Below, in pieces: positions 8,102 to 16,007 of a stretch of DNA of 64,000 nt. Numbering within the stretch: the stretch's first letter is position 1; each line of letters starts with the position of its first letter. A model generated the notes under the pieces. The model was not told the origin of the DNA and did no database searches. It was given only the letters and a program-made list of their open reading frames with translations. This DNA comes from Bacteroides sedimenti (lineage in GTDB: Bacteria > Bacteroidota > Bacteroidia > Bacteroidales > Bacteroidaceae), in NCBI RefSeq assembly GCF_040365225.1, contig NZ_AP028055.1, positions 1,116,001 through 1,180,000 on the forward strand. The letters run 5' to 3'. The position numbers and the translations under genes are program-made.

Positions 8102-9244
8102 ATGATTGACTTTAGTAAAGTACCATCACCCTGTTATGTGATGGAAGAGGAATTGCTGAGGAAAAACCTGAGTACCATAAAAAGCGTTGGTGAAAGAGCA
8201 GGCGTAGAGATAATTCTTGCCTTTAAATCATTCGCTATGTGGAAATCATTTCCAATATTTCGCGAATACATCAACTGTTCGACTGCAAGTTCCCTATACG
8301 AAGCCAGATTGGCATACGAAGAAATGGGAAGCAAGGCGCATACTTACTCGCCGGCCTATACGGAAGCTGATTTTCCGACAATCATGAAGTGTAGCAGCCA
8401 TATTTCGTTCAACTCATTCAGTCAGTACGAACGTTTTTATCCATATATAGAGCAAACAGAAGAAAAAATATCCTGTGGAATCCGCATTAATCCTGAATAT
8501 TCGGAAGTGGAAACCGAACTTTATAATCCTTGCGCACCAGGCACACGATTTGGTGTGACAGCCGATTTGTTGCCCGAAATCTTACCTGCAGGATTAGAGG
8601 GATTCCATTGTCATACACATTGCGAATCAAACTCATTCGACCTGGAAAAGACACTGACTCACATTGAAGCCCGATTCAGTCCTTGGTTTCCACAAATCAA
8701 ATGGTTGAATCTGGGTGGGGGACACCTGATGACGCATAAAGATTATGATACGGAGCATCTGATTAAAATCCTGACTGATTTTAAAGCCCGCTATCCGCAT
8801 TTGCATATTATTCTGGAGCCTGGGTCAGCTTTTACATGGCAGACAGGCGTACTGGCCTCTACAGTGGTTGATATTGTCGAGAACCGAGGCATTAAAACCG
8901 CCATTCTTGATGTGAGCTTCACCTGCCACATGCCCGATTGTCTTGAAATGCCATATCAGCCAGTTGTACGTGGAGCTATTTCCGAAGCGATCCAGGGGAA
9001 ACATGTTTATCGTTTAGGGGGCAATAGCTGCCTGAGCGGAGATTACATGGGTAACTGGAGTTTTGATCATGAATTGCAGATTGGAGAAAGAATCATCTTC
9101 GAAGATATGATTCATTACACAATGGTGAAAACAAATATGTTCAATGGAATACAACATCCAGGTATTGCACTATGGAGTTGTAAAGGAGAGTTAATCCTTT
9201 ATAGGACTTTCTGTTACGAGGATTACCGCGATAGAATGTGCTAA
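8102..9244 (+). CDS. nspC: Carboxynorspermidine decarboxylase
   Basis: A PLP-dependent, alanine-racemase-fold decarboxylase that makes norspermidine or spermidine from the carboxy precursor, the last step of the alternative polyamine route. At 380 residues it has the family's usual length. The PLP lysine is Lys42 in ILAFKSFAMW. GGGHLMTHKDYD and EPGSAFTW are typical phosphate- and cofactor-binding segments. DVSFTCHMPDCLEMPYQP matches the NspC catalytic-Cys region. The partner carboxynorspermidine synthase is not in this window. It follows the helicase gene on the same strand and may be co-transcribed with it. Confidence 0.95.
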   Translation: MIDFSKVPSPCYVMEEELLRKNLSTIKSVGERAGVEIILAFKSFAMWKSFPIFREYINCSTASSLYEARLAYEEMGSKAHTYSPAYTEADFPTIMKCSSHISFNSFSQYERFYPYIEQTEEKISCGIRINPEYSEVETELYNPCAPGTRFGVTADLLPEILPAGLEGFHCHTHCESNSFDLEKTLTHIEARFSPWFPQIKWLNLGGGHLMTHKDYDTEHLIKILTDFKARYPHLHIILEPGSAFTWQTGVLASTVVDIVENRGIKTAILDVSFTCHMPDCLEMPYQPVVRGAISEAIQGKHVYRLGGNSCLSGDYMGNWSFDHELQIGERIIFEDMIHYTMVKTNMFNGIQHPGIALWSCKGELILYRTFCYEDYRDRMC

Positions 9245-9293
9245 TGGGTTGCTTAAGGTTGCAATTTATTTATCGAAAAAAGTAGGCAAAAAG

Positions 9294-9324
9294 TTTGGAG
9301 AATTGGAAAAAAGCCGTACTTTTG
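9294..9324 (+). promoter_or_regulatory. Promoter of the Gly/Leu tRNA array
   Basis: TTTG (9294-9297) and TACTTTTG (9317-9324) with a 19 bp spacer match the Bacteroides consensus. The first tRNA begins 12 bp after the -7 box. Confidence 0.8.
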
Positions 9325-9335
9325 CAACCGCAATC

Positions 9336-9408
9336 GCGAAAGTAGCTCAGTTGGTAGAGCATAACCTTGCCAAGGTTAGGGTCGCGGGTTCGAATCCCGT
9401 CTTTCGCT
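9336..9408 (+). tRNA. tRNA-Gly (GCC), copy 1
   Basis: A 73-nt cloverleaf: acceptor GCGAAAG/CTTTCGC, D-arm GCTCAGTTGGTAGAGC, anticodon loop TTGCCAA (GCC), T-arm GCGGGTTCGAATCCCGT. First gene of a seven-tRNA array; CCA not encoded. Confidence 0.97.
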
Positions 9409-9448
9409 CAAAAAGTTTAGCGTCTCAAGCGACAAATAGTCGTTAAAT

Positions 9449-9531
9449 GCCCAGGTGGCGGAATGGTAGACGCGCTAGTTTCAGGTACTAGTGTTAGCAA
9501 TGACGTGCAAGTTCGAGTCTTGTTCTGGGCA
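9449..9531 (+). tRNA. tRNA-Leu (CAG), copy 1
   Basis: An 83-nt class II tRNA with a long variable arm. Acceptor GCCCAGG pairs with TTCTGGGC-type sequence, and anticodon loop TTCAGGT gives CAG. It reappears identically at 9919-10001. Confidence 0.96.
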
Positions 9532-9559
9532 CTGCGAAGACGCAAAACTTTTAAATGCT

Positions 9560-9642
9560 GGAGAGGTGGCGGAATTGGTAGACGCGCTACTTTGAGGGGG
9601 TAGTGACAGTTTGTCGTGGGAGTTCGAGTCTCCTTCTCTTCA
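9560..9642 (+). tRNA. tRNA-Leu (GAG)
   Basis: An 83-nt class II tRNA. Acceptor GGAGAGG/TCTCTTC contains two G-U pairs, anticodon stem CTACT/GGTAG encloses loop TTGAGGG (anticodon GAG), and there is a long variable arm. Discriminator A, CCA not encoded. Confidence 0.94.
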
Positions 9643-9671
9643 CATTAAAGTGACATATTGAAATTTTTATT

Positions 9672-9744
9672 GCGAAAGTAGCTCAGTTGGTAGAGCATAA
9701 CCTTGCCAAGGTTAGGGTCGCGGGTTCGAATCCCGTCTTTCGCT
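9672..9744 (+). tRNA. tRNA-Gly (GCC), copy 2
   Basis: Identical over 73 nt to the copies at 9336 and 10036; anticodon loop TTGCCAA. Confidence 0.97.
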
Positions 9745-9806
9745 CAAAAAAAGCAGCAGGCCTGGACATCACGTTTAGGTCTTTCTTGTTTTAAAAGAAT
9801 AATTTT

Positions 9807-9879
9807 GCGAAAGTAGCTCAGTTGGTAGAGCACAACCTTCCCAAGGTTGGGGTCGCGGGTTCGAGCCCCGTTTTTCGCT
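9807..9879 (+). tRNA. tRNA-Gly (CCC)
   Basis: Differs from the Gly(GCC) genes at a handful of positions: the anticodon (loop TTCCCAA, giving CCC), a compensating T-to-C/A-to-G pair change in the anticodon stem, two T-arm bases and one acceptor G-T wobble. It keeps full cloverleaf pairing, so it looks functional and recently derived from Gly(GCC). Confidence 0.95.
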
Positions 9880-9918
9880 CAGGAGTTTAGCGTCTCAGGC
9901 AACATCGGTTGTTTAAAT

Positions 9919-10001
9919 GCCCAGGTGGCGGAATGGTAGACGCGCTAGTTTCAGGTACTAGTGTTAGCAATGACGTGCAAGTTCGAGTCTTGTTCTGGGC
10001 A
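9919..10001 (+). tRNA. tRNA-Leu (CAG), copy 2
   Basis: Identical to 9449-9531, and its flanking spacers resemble those of copy 1 (GTTTAGCGTCTCA before, AGACGC after), pointing to duplication of a Gly-Leu module. Confidence 0.96.
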
Positions 10002-10035
10002 CAGCAAAGACGCTGAACTTTATTTCATATCAATC

Positions 10036-10108
10036 GCGAAAGTAGCTCAGTTGGTAGAGCATAACCTTGCCAAGGTTAGGGTCGCGGGTTCGAATCCCGT
10101 CTTTCGCT
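10036..10108 (+). tRNA. tRNA-Gly (GCC), copy 3
   Basis: Identical to the other Gly(GCC) copies. Last gene of the array; followed by a terminator. Confidence 0.97.
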
Positions 10109-10120
10109 CAAAAAAGGCAT

Positions 10121-10152
10121 AAGTCTGGTGGTAACTCCTCCGGACTTTTTTA
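10121..10152 (+). terminator. Terminator of the Gly/Leu tRNA array
   Basis: An 8 bp perfect stem (AAGTCTGG / CCGGACTT) with an 11-nt loop, followed by a T-rich tract, 12 nt after the last tRNA. Confidence 0.85.
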
Positions 10153-10225
10153 TTCTTCCGCCGAAAACACTGTTTATTCAATAAAAAAAGCACTTTATAT
10201 TATCTTCTCCCATATAAATGAAAAA

Positions 10226-10888
10226 ATAAAGTCACGCAGTCGCGCAAGTCACGCAAAAACAGTTTATAATATTGATTATCAAGGCAATGCAAGTGCGTGA
10301 CTTCTGCGTGAGCAACACAATTTATTACATAAGTCACGCAGCACTCAAAATACCAAAAACACTCAATTGATGCTGATCAAAGCTCTCAAATAGCCATTTT
10401 AAGGGTGTCCTAGAACTCATGATGCTCAAATAACAGGCCGCCAATTTCTGTCGACAATGTACTACTGCAATTCATAACAAGTGGAGAAGAATTCATTTTC
10501 TGACAAACCGGATATTCAGACATGACCATTGCTTTTAGAAATTATGGATATATAATTCTTCCTCTATCCGAGTCTACCCATCTCGTACACCCGGGTATAC
10601 CATTGCCCTCCATCCGGGTGTACAGGTAGCGTACACCCGGATGGACAGACAAAAATATCAGCATTAAATATCAAGTTTAAGCTATTAATTTAGATTAAAC
10701 AACTGATAGACAGATATTTTAAGCAAATTATTACCGTAAAACAGGAATAAATTATCGGTCGGAGAGTGGCAGTGCGTGACTTTTTTTAAGTCACGCGGTT
10801 TTTTAAGGAAAGTCACGCACCTGTATATATTTGACATACAGTTAGTTGCAAGCTTTCTGCGTGATTTGCGCGACTTGCGTGACTTTAT
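10226..10888. repeat. Non-coding element bounded by GTCACGC-type inverted repeats
   Basis: The outer arms at 10226-10257 and 10856-10888 are inverted copies matching at about 30 of 33 positions (core GTCACGCA.GTCGCGCAA.TCACGCA). Further GCGTGAC/GTCACGC copies lie inside each end: 10293-10313, 10331-10344, 10771-10797 and 10806-10816. The centre contains the 23 bp iterons at 10566-10657 and no convincing ORF. It fills the gap between the tRNA array and the uxuA stop codon. No target-site duplication is evident. It may be a MITE-like non-autonomous element or a complex 3' hairpin region. A shorter relative lies at 31271-31357. Confidence 0.6.
10566..10657. repeat. Four tandem 23 bp imperfect repeats (CCGGGT.TAC iterons)
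   Basis: Units begin at 10566, 10589, 10612 and 10635, each starting AYCCGGGT or AYCCGAGT / ACCCGGAT. Units 1-3 continue with TAC, and units 1 and 3 end CGTAC. The 23 bp pitch is exact for the CCG core. Cores are near-palindromic (GTACACCCGGGTATAC spans units 1-2). They look like protein-binding iterons or a decayed hairpin cluster; the function is unknown. Confidence 0.55.
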
Positions 10889-10926
10889 AAAATTCTTTCT
10901 ATGGGGAAAGAAGATTAGCCGGAGAA

Positions 10927-12099
10927 TTATTCGTATAACGATTTAGCAATCCCCATTTCCAGCCCTCTTAATTCGGCTAATCCTCTAAGTCGGCCGATAC
11001 ACGAGTATCCCGGATTTGTTTTTTTCTTCAAGTCGTCAATCATTTGATGACCGTGGTCAGGACGCATCGGAATTGAAACCTGTCTTTTTTGCTCTAGTTC
11101 CAGCAAGGCTTTCATTACATGATACATGTCCACATCTCCTTCAAGGTGATTTGCTTCAAAGAAATTTCCTTCTGCATCACGTTGAGTACTACGGAAATGT
11201 ACAAAGTTGATGCGCTCTTCGAATCGCTTCATAATTCCTACAAGATCATTGTGCCGACATACACCAAATGAACCTGTGCAGAGACAAAGTCCGTTCGATG
11301 GATTTGGAACGGCATCAATCAGTTTCTGGAAATCATCGGCTGTGCTCAGGATACGCGGCAATCCAAGAATAGAGTGGGGAGGATCATCCGGATGAATCAC
11401 GAGCGACACTCCGACTTCATCGGCCACAGGAGTTATTTCTCTTAAAAAATAAATCAGGTTTTCGCGGAGTTTATCTGCATCGATATCTTTATATCGGTCT
11501 AAAGCCTCCTGAAATTGCTGTAAAGTAAAACTTTCCTCCGAACCGGGTAAGCCGGCAATAATATTGCGCTCCAGAATATGTTTGTCTTCATCACTCATGC
11601 CATCGAAACGAGCCTTAGCCTTAACCTTCTCTTCTTCCGAATAATCATTTTCAGCTCCGGGACGTTTAAGCATGAAAAGATCGAATGCCACGAATGCTGC
11701 CTTTTCAAAGCGAAGCGCTTTCGAACCATCGGGCATTGTATAAGCTAAATCAGTGCGTGTCCAGTCTAATACCGGCATAAAATTATAAGTAATAATCTTA
11801 ATTCCGCATTTACTTAAATTACGGATAGATTCTTTATAATTATCGATATATTTTTGAAATTCCCCGGTTTGGGTTTTTATGTGTTCGTGCACAGGAACAC
11901 TCTCAACAACAGACCATTTCAGACCTACAGATTCAATCAGTTCCTTGCGTTTTACAATTTCTTCTACAGTCCACACCTCTCCATTGGGAATGTGGTGCAA
12001 CGCGTTTACTACACCTGTGGCACCTGCCTGCTTGATATCCCATAATGATACAGGATCGTTTGGTCCGTACCAACGCCATGTTTGTTCACATAGATACAT
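10927..12099 (-). CDS. uxuA: Mannonate dehydratase
   Basis: Dehydrates D-mannonate to 2-keto-3-deoxy-D-gluconate in hexuronate catabolism. The 390 residues cover the whole family length, from MYLCEQTWRWYGPNDPVSL to the C-terminal IGRLRGLAELRGLEMGI. Characteristic TIM-barrel segments are present: SVVESVPVHEHIK near residues 60-72, LVIHPDDPPHSILGLPRI with a metal-binding His, and PMRPDHGHQM with conserved His/Asp. It is the last gene of a leftward operon LacI regulator - SDR - uxuA (33 bp after the SDR gene). KDG kinase and aldolase are not in the window. Confidence 0.97.
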   Translation of the reverse strand: MYLCEQTWRWYGPNDPVSLWDIKQAGATGVVNALHHIPNGEVWTVEEIVKRKELIESVGLKWSVVESVPVHEHIKTQTGEFQKYIDNYKESIRNLSKCGIKIITYNFMPVLDWTRTDLAYTMPDGSKALRFEKAAFVAFDLFMLKRPGAENDYSEEEKVKAKARFDGMSDEDKHILERNIIAGLPGSEESFTLQQFQEALDRYKDIDADKLRENLIYFLREITPVADEVGVSLVIHPDDPPHSILGLPRILSTADDFQKLIDAVPNPSNGLCLCTGSFGVCRHNDLVGIMKRFEERINFVHFRSTQRDAEGNFFEANHLEGDVDMYHVMKALLELEQKRQVSIPMRPDHGHQMIDDLKKKTNPGYSCIGRLRGLAELRGLEMGIAKSLYE

Positions 12100-12132
12100 A
12101 CTAAATAAATTTATTGAGTTTATTGAAGCCTG

Positions 12133-12945
12133 TTAAATGGAAAAAGCATTGAATCCACCATCGACTACTGCAACGGTTCCTGTCACAAATTTAGAAGCAT
12201 CACTAATCAGGTAATGAATGGTTCCATATAAATCTTCAGGTACTCCAAATCGATTAAACGGTGTATGAGCCAGAATTGTTTTTGCCCTGTCAGAAAAAGA
12301 ACCATCCTGGTTTATCAATAAAGCTTCATTCTGAGTGGTCAGAAAGAATCCCGGAGCAACAGCATTCATACGAATTCCGTTCCCGAACTTAATTGCCAAC
12401 TCGCCTGCCATATATTGAGTAAAATTGTTTATCGCAGCTTTTGCCACCCCATATCCTGCTACTCTTGTTAGCGGACGCAGTGAAGATTCTGACGAGAAAT
12501 TCAGGATCACACCATTATTCTGTTTCGCCATTTCAGATGCAAAAACAATAGTGGGGAGTACCGTTCCGAATAAATTCAGATCTACCACTTTTTTCATGGC
12601 ATCTGTATCCAGGTCGAAGATGGTTTTATCGGGAGAAATAGTGGCTCCAGGCATATTTCCACCAGCAGCATTGATCAATACATCAATTTTACCATACTTG
12701 TCCATTATCTGTTTTTTGCATTTTTCCAGCATCTCTTTATCTGTAACATCCCCTTGGGTAAACATGGCTTGACCACCCTTATTCTTAATTTCACCAACAA
12801 GCTTATTACCAGCTTCCTGGTCTCTTCCCAGGATTACCACTTTTGCACCTTGTTGAGCAAGATAAATAGAGATTCCTTTACCTAAAACACCATATCCGCC
12901 GGTGACAACGATTACTCTGTCTAAAATATTGAATAAATCTTTCAT
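12133..12945 (-). CDS. SDR-family D-mannonate oxidoreductase (fructuronate reductase)
   Basis: A 270-residue short-chain dehydrogenase with NAD(P)-binding TGGYGVLGKG at the N-terminus, the NAAG motif (INAAGGN) and catalytic Tyr-x-x-x-Lys (YGVAK). By position between the LacI regulator and uxuA it most likely interconverts D-fructuronate and D-mannonate, replacing the unrelated E. coli UxuB; this role is inferred from context and similarity to Bacteroides/Gram-positive SDR enzymes. The start ATG at 12945 (MKDLFNI) is used because longer frames run back into the regulator gene. Confidence 0.88.
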   Translation of the reverse strand: MKDLFNILDRVIVVTGGYGVLGKGISIYLAQQGAKVVILGRDQEAGNKLVGEIKNKGGQAMFTQGDVTDKEMLEKCKKQIMDKYGKIDVLINAAGGNMPGATISPDKTIFDLDTDAMKKVVDLNLFGTVLPTIVFASEMAKQNNGVILNFSSESSLRPLTRVAGYGVAKAAINNFTQYMAGELAIKFGNGIRMNAVAPGFFLTTQNEALLINQDGSFSDRAKTILAHTPFNRFGVPEDLYGTIHYLISDASKFVTGTVAVVDGGFNAFSI

Positions 12946-12976
12946 TCGTGTAATATTTAAATTCAAACTTAATTTA

Positions 12977-14038
12977 TTATTGTCCATTGTAGTAATCAAC
13001 ATTCTCCTTAATAAGAATATCAATTGGCATGTAATTCTCTTTTGATGGAGTCTTTTTTAGTATCAGATATTCGCACAATGACTTTACACCTCTATAGCCT
13101 TGGAGTTGTGGCCGTTGTGCAATTAAAGCACTGATTATTCCTTCCTTAAGCGCTATAGCGTTTTTTTCAATCACGTCATATCCAACAAGAGCAATACCAT
13201 GAATATTTTTTGCTTTCATATAACTGGCAATTTCATGGCATTTTGAATTAAAGATAATCACACCTTTTATTTTGTTATTACCGTTAAAGAACTGATCGAG
13301 AGCATTATAATTATATTCAGCGCAACCAATCTTCAAATCTACATAGTAAACTTTTCCGCTATATTCTACCTTTTTCAGGAATTCATTGAATCCTGCTTCT
13401 CTTTTTATACATTGATTTGAATAGAGATCACCGCTATTAATCATTCGTGCAACGAGAATATCCGCTTTATTTCCTATAGTAGTTAGCAGTATTTTAGCCC
13501 CAATGGCTCCGCTATTGAATGAATCTGTTCCAAAATAGGCTAACTTATTCTGTTCTTGTATGTTAGAGTCAATATAATTATACGGTATATTCATCTCATC
13601 CAGTTTTCGGGATATGTTAATCACCGATTCATTGAAAAGAGAAGCTATCAGTACTGCATCAAAATTATTATCGAAAAGAGACTCGACAGCTTTATCTAAT
13701 GATCTATTGTCGTATTGGTCAAAATATAATTTTCGGATGTACACGCCATAATCTTCGAATTCATTGCCGGCTTTATCTATTCCTTTAGATATGCTTTCCC
13801 AGTATTCCCCTGGCTCAAAAGAGGGAATAATGACAACTATAGTATATTGTTTTTTTGATGCCAGAGAACGGGCAATCATATTTGGATGATAATTAACCTG
13901 TTTCAGTACATCGTTAATCTTCTTCAGATTTTCTTCTGATACCCGGCCGCGATTATGAAGCACTCTGTCAACAGTTCCCACAGAAACTCCTGCCATCTCT
14001 GCTATATCCTTAATTCTTATATTTTCAAACTCTTTCAT
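12977..14038 (-). CDS. LacI-family transcriptional regulator of hexuronate genes
   Basis: 353 residues: a LacI HTH (IKDIAEMAGVSVGTVDRVLHNRG, residues ~8-30) with hinge helix (IARSLASKK), then a periplasmic-binding-protein-like sensor domain. The start ATG 14038 places the HTH at the N-terminus as usual; the longer frame to 14125 would translate the operator palindrome. It is the first gene of the operon with the SDR gene and uxuA, so it probably senses a uronate intermediate and autoregulates through the palindrome at 14111-14124. Ligand and sign of control are inferred. Confidence 0.93.
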   Translation of the reverse strand: MKEFENIRIKDIAEMAGVSVGTVDRVLHNRGRVSEENLKKINDVLKQVNYHPNMIARSLASKKQYTIVVIIPSFEPGEYWESISKGIDKAGNEFEDYGVYIRKLYFDQYDNRSLDKAVESLFDNNFDAVLIASLFNESVINISRKLDEMNIPYNYIDSNIQEQNKLAYFGTDSFNSGAIGAKILLTTIGNKADILVARMINSGDLYSNQCIKREAGFNEFLKKVEYSGKVYYVDLKIGCAEYNYNALDQFFNGNNKIKGVIIFNSKCHEIASYMKAKNIHGIALVGYDVIEKNAIALKEGIISALIAQRPQLQGYRGVKSLCEYLILKKTPSKENYMPIDILIKENVDYYNGQ

Positions 14039-14075
14039 TCTATCTATTTTTGAGACATAATTCAGTAATTTCGCA

Positions 14076-14107
14076 CAAATATAGAATTTATGTTTCAATT
14101 GAACAAT
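14076..14107 (-). promoter_or_regulatory. Promoter of the LacI-SDR-uxuA operon
   Basis: On the minus strand the -7 box TATATTTG (14083-14076) is preceded, after 20 bp, by ATTG (14107-14104), a one-base variant of the -33 box. It leaves a leader of about 30 nt before the regulator start. Confidence 0.65.
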
Positions 14108-14110
14108 ACG

Positions 14111-14124
14111 TGTGTGCGCACACA
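14111..14124. promoter_or_regulatory. Putative LacI-family operator
   Basis: TGTGTGCGCACACA is a perfect 14 bp palindrome with the central CG typical of LacI/PurR-family operators. It lies directly upstream of the -33 box of the regulator operon. A related half-site (CGCACAC) occurs at 18614-18620 upstream of uxaC. Binding is inferred. Confidence 0.6.
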
Positions 14125-14471
14125 TTATTTTAGTTATTTATCTAAATAGTTGAAATACAACCGATAACGACTGTTTTCACGGCATTGTTTATTTTACAAT
14201 GTGTTATTAAACATATTTTATAATGTAAAACGAACGATATATATCATATTAAACATATCCATGCATACATATTACACCATAAATAACTGAAAAAATAATT
14301 TTACCCTGTAAGTAATATTTAATCTACGAGAATTATTGTTTTGTTAAATATCAAACAATCAAGATGAGAGCCAGAGTAGGAGATAAGCTAAATTCCTTTC
14401 TGATTCTACAATATACCGTCTGAAAAGTACAATTAATTCGATGAAAATTTAACTACTTAATCGAAAATGAT
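14125..14471. other. Intergenic region between the LacI operon and proS
   Basis: Very AT-rich divergent spacer. I see no ORF, repeat array or RNA here beyond the promoters at either end. Confidence 0.5.
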
Positions 14472-14479
14472 TACTTTTG
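14472..14479 (+). promoter_or_regulatory. -7 box of proS
   Basis: TACTTTTG matches TAnnTTTG and lies 39 bp upstream of the proS start. No clear TTTG box is seen 19-21 bp further up. Confidence 0.55.
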
Positions 14480-14518
14480 CGTTTTGAAAAGCGAAAATAA
14501 AATCAAAATTATAGTATA

Positions 14519-16000
14519 ATGGCAAAGGAACTAAAAGAACTTACCAAACGCAGCGATAATTATTCGCAATGGTACAACGATTTGGTAGTTAAAGCTGATT
14601 TGGCTGAAGCATCGGCTGTACGCGGATGTATGGTAATCAAGCCTTATGGATACGCAATCTGGGAAAAGATACAACGTCAACTGGATGACATGTTTAAGGA
14701 AACCGGGCACGTAAATGCTTATTTCCCTTTATTAATCCCTAAATCATTCTTAAGTCGTGAAGCAGAACACGTTGAAGGTTTCGCGAAAGAGTGCGCCGTG
14801 GTTACACATTACAGATTGAAGAATGCAGCTGATGGTTCGGGTGTAGTGGTTGATCCTGCTGCCCGACTGGAAGAGGAATTCGTTATTCGTCCTACTTCTG
14901 AAACGATTATCTGGAACACATATAAAAACTGGATTCAGTCTTACCGCGATCTACCTATTCTTTGCAACCAATGGGCAAACGTATTCCGTTGGGAAATGCG
15001 TACTCGTCTGTTCCTCCGTACTGCCGAATTTTTGTGGCAAGAAGGACACACAGCTCATGCTACTCGCGAAGAAGCTGAAGAAGAAGCAAAGAAAATGCTG
15101 AATGTTTATGCCGACTTTGCCGAAAACTTTATGGCTGTACCGGTTGTGAAAGGGGTTAAATCTGCCAACGAACGTTTTGCCGGTGCTTTGGACACTTACA
15201 CCATCGAAGCTATGATGCAGGATGGAAAAGCCCTTCAATCCGGAACATCCCACTTCCTTGGACAGAATTTCGCCAAAGCATTTGACGTACAATTCGTTAA
15301 CAAAAACAACGAAATGGAGTACGTATGGGCTACTTCATGGGGCGTTTCCACACGATTGATGGGTGCATTGATTATGACTCACTCAGACGATAACGGTTTA
15401 GTACTCCCTCCGAAACTTGCTCCGTTCCAAGTTGTTATTATTCCTATCTACAAAAATGAGGAACAACTGAATGCAATCAACGACAAAGTAGCGGGCATTA
15501 CTGCGAAACTGAAAGCGCTGGGTATCTCCGTTAAATATGACAATGCAGACAATAAGCGTCCGGGATTCAAATTTGCCGACTACGAACTAAGAGGTGTTCC
15601 GGTTCGCCTGGTTATGGGTGCACGCGATTTGGAAAACAACACAGTAGAAGTGATGCGTCGTGATACTTTGAGCAAGGAGACTGTAACGTGCGATAACATT
15701 GAAACTTACGTGAAAGATTTGTTGGATGCAATCCAGGCAAATATCTTCAAAAAAGCATATGATTTCCGTGAAGCTCATACCATTACGGTTGATACATACG
15801 AAGAATTCAAGGAAAAAATTGAAGAAGGAGGATTTATTCTGGCTCATTGGGATGGAACAACCGAAACTGAAGAGCTGATTAAGGAAGAAACCAAGGCAAC
15901 TATTCGTTGTATACCATTGGATGGTGACAAAACACCTGGAAAGTGTATGGTAACTGGTAAACCTTCAGCTTGCAGAGTAGTTTTTGCACGCTCATATTAA
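14519..16000 (+). CDS. proS: Prolyl-tRNA synthetase, archaeal/eukaryal type
   Basis: A class II aminoacyl-tRNA synthetase that charges tRNA-Pro. At 493 residues it has the short architecture without the bacterial editing insertion. Motif 1/2 region: FVIRPTSETIIWNTYKNW and NVFRWEMRTRLFLRTAEFLWQEGHTAH; motif 3 region: VWATSWGVSTRLMGALI. After the anticodon-binding domain there is the C-terminal extension of this type, ending in ...VVFARSY with the terminal Tyr and Cys residues (CMVTGKPSAC) of the zinc-binding-like tail. The downstream oxidoreductase gene starts 8 bp after the stop. Confidence 0.97.
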   Translation: MAKELKELTKRSDNYSQWYNDLVVKADLAEASAVRGCMVIKPYGYAIWEKIQRQLDDMFKETGHVNAYFPLLIPKSFLSREAEHVEGFAKECAVVTHYRLKNAADGSGVVVDPAARLEEEFVIRPTSETIIWNTYKNWIQSYRDLPILCNQWANVFRWEMRTRLFLRTAEFLWQEGHTAHATREEAEEEAKKMLNVYADFAENFMAVPVVKGVKSANERFAGALDTYTIEAMMQDGKALQSGTSHFLGQNFAKAFDVQFVNKNNEMEYVWATSWGVSTRLMGALIMTHSDDNGLVLPPKLAPFQVVIIPIYKNEEQLNAINDKVAGITAKLKALGISVKYDNADNKRPGFKFADYELRGVPVRLVMGARDLENNTVEVMRRDTLSKETVTCDNIETYVKDLLDAIQANIFKKAYDFREAHTITVDTYEEFKEKIEEGGFILAHWDGTTETEELIKEETKATIRCIPLDGDKTPGKCMVTGKPSACRVVFARSY

Positions 16001-16007
16001 TCTGAAA

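Noticed and set aside
9249..9446. Plus-strand ORF of 65 codons
   Set aside because: It runs through the first tRNA-Gly and its promoter; the residues are a translation of tRNA sequence.
10067..10300. Plus-strand ORF of 77 codons
   Set aside because: It begins inside the third Gly(GCC) tRNA and continues through the terminator and GTCACGC repeats.
10226..10888. CRISPR array in the repeat-rich spacer
   Set aside because: Repeats are short, inverted and unevenly spaced, the 23 bp units have no unique spacers, and no cas gene is near.
13024..14125. Longer N-terminus for the LacI regulator
   Set aside because: The extension translates the operator palindrome and promoter; the HTH would no longer be N-terminal.
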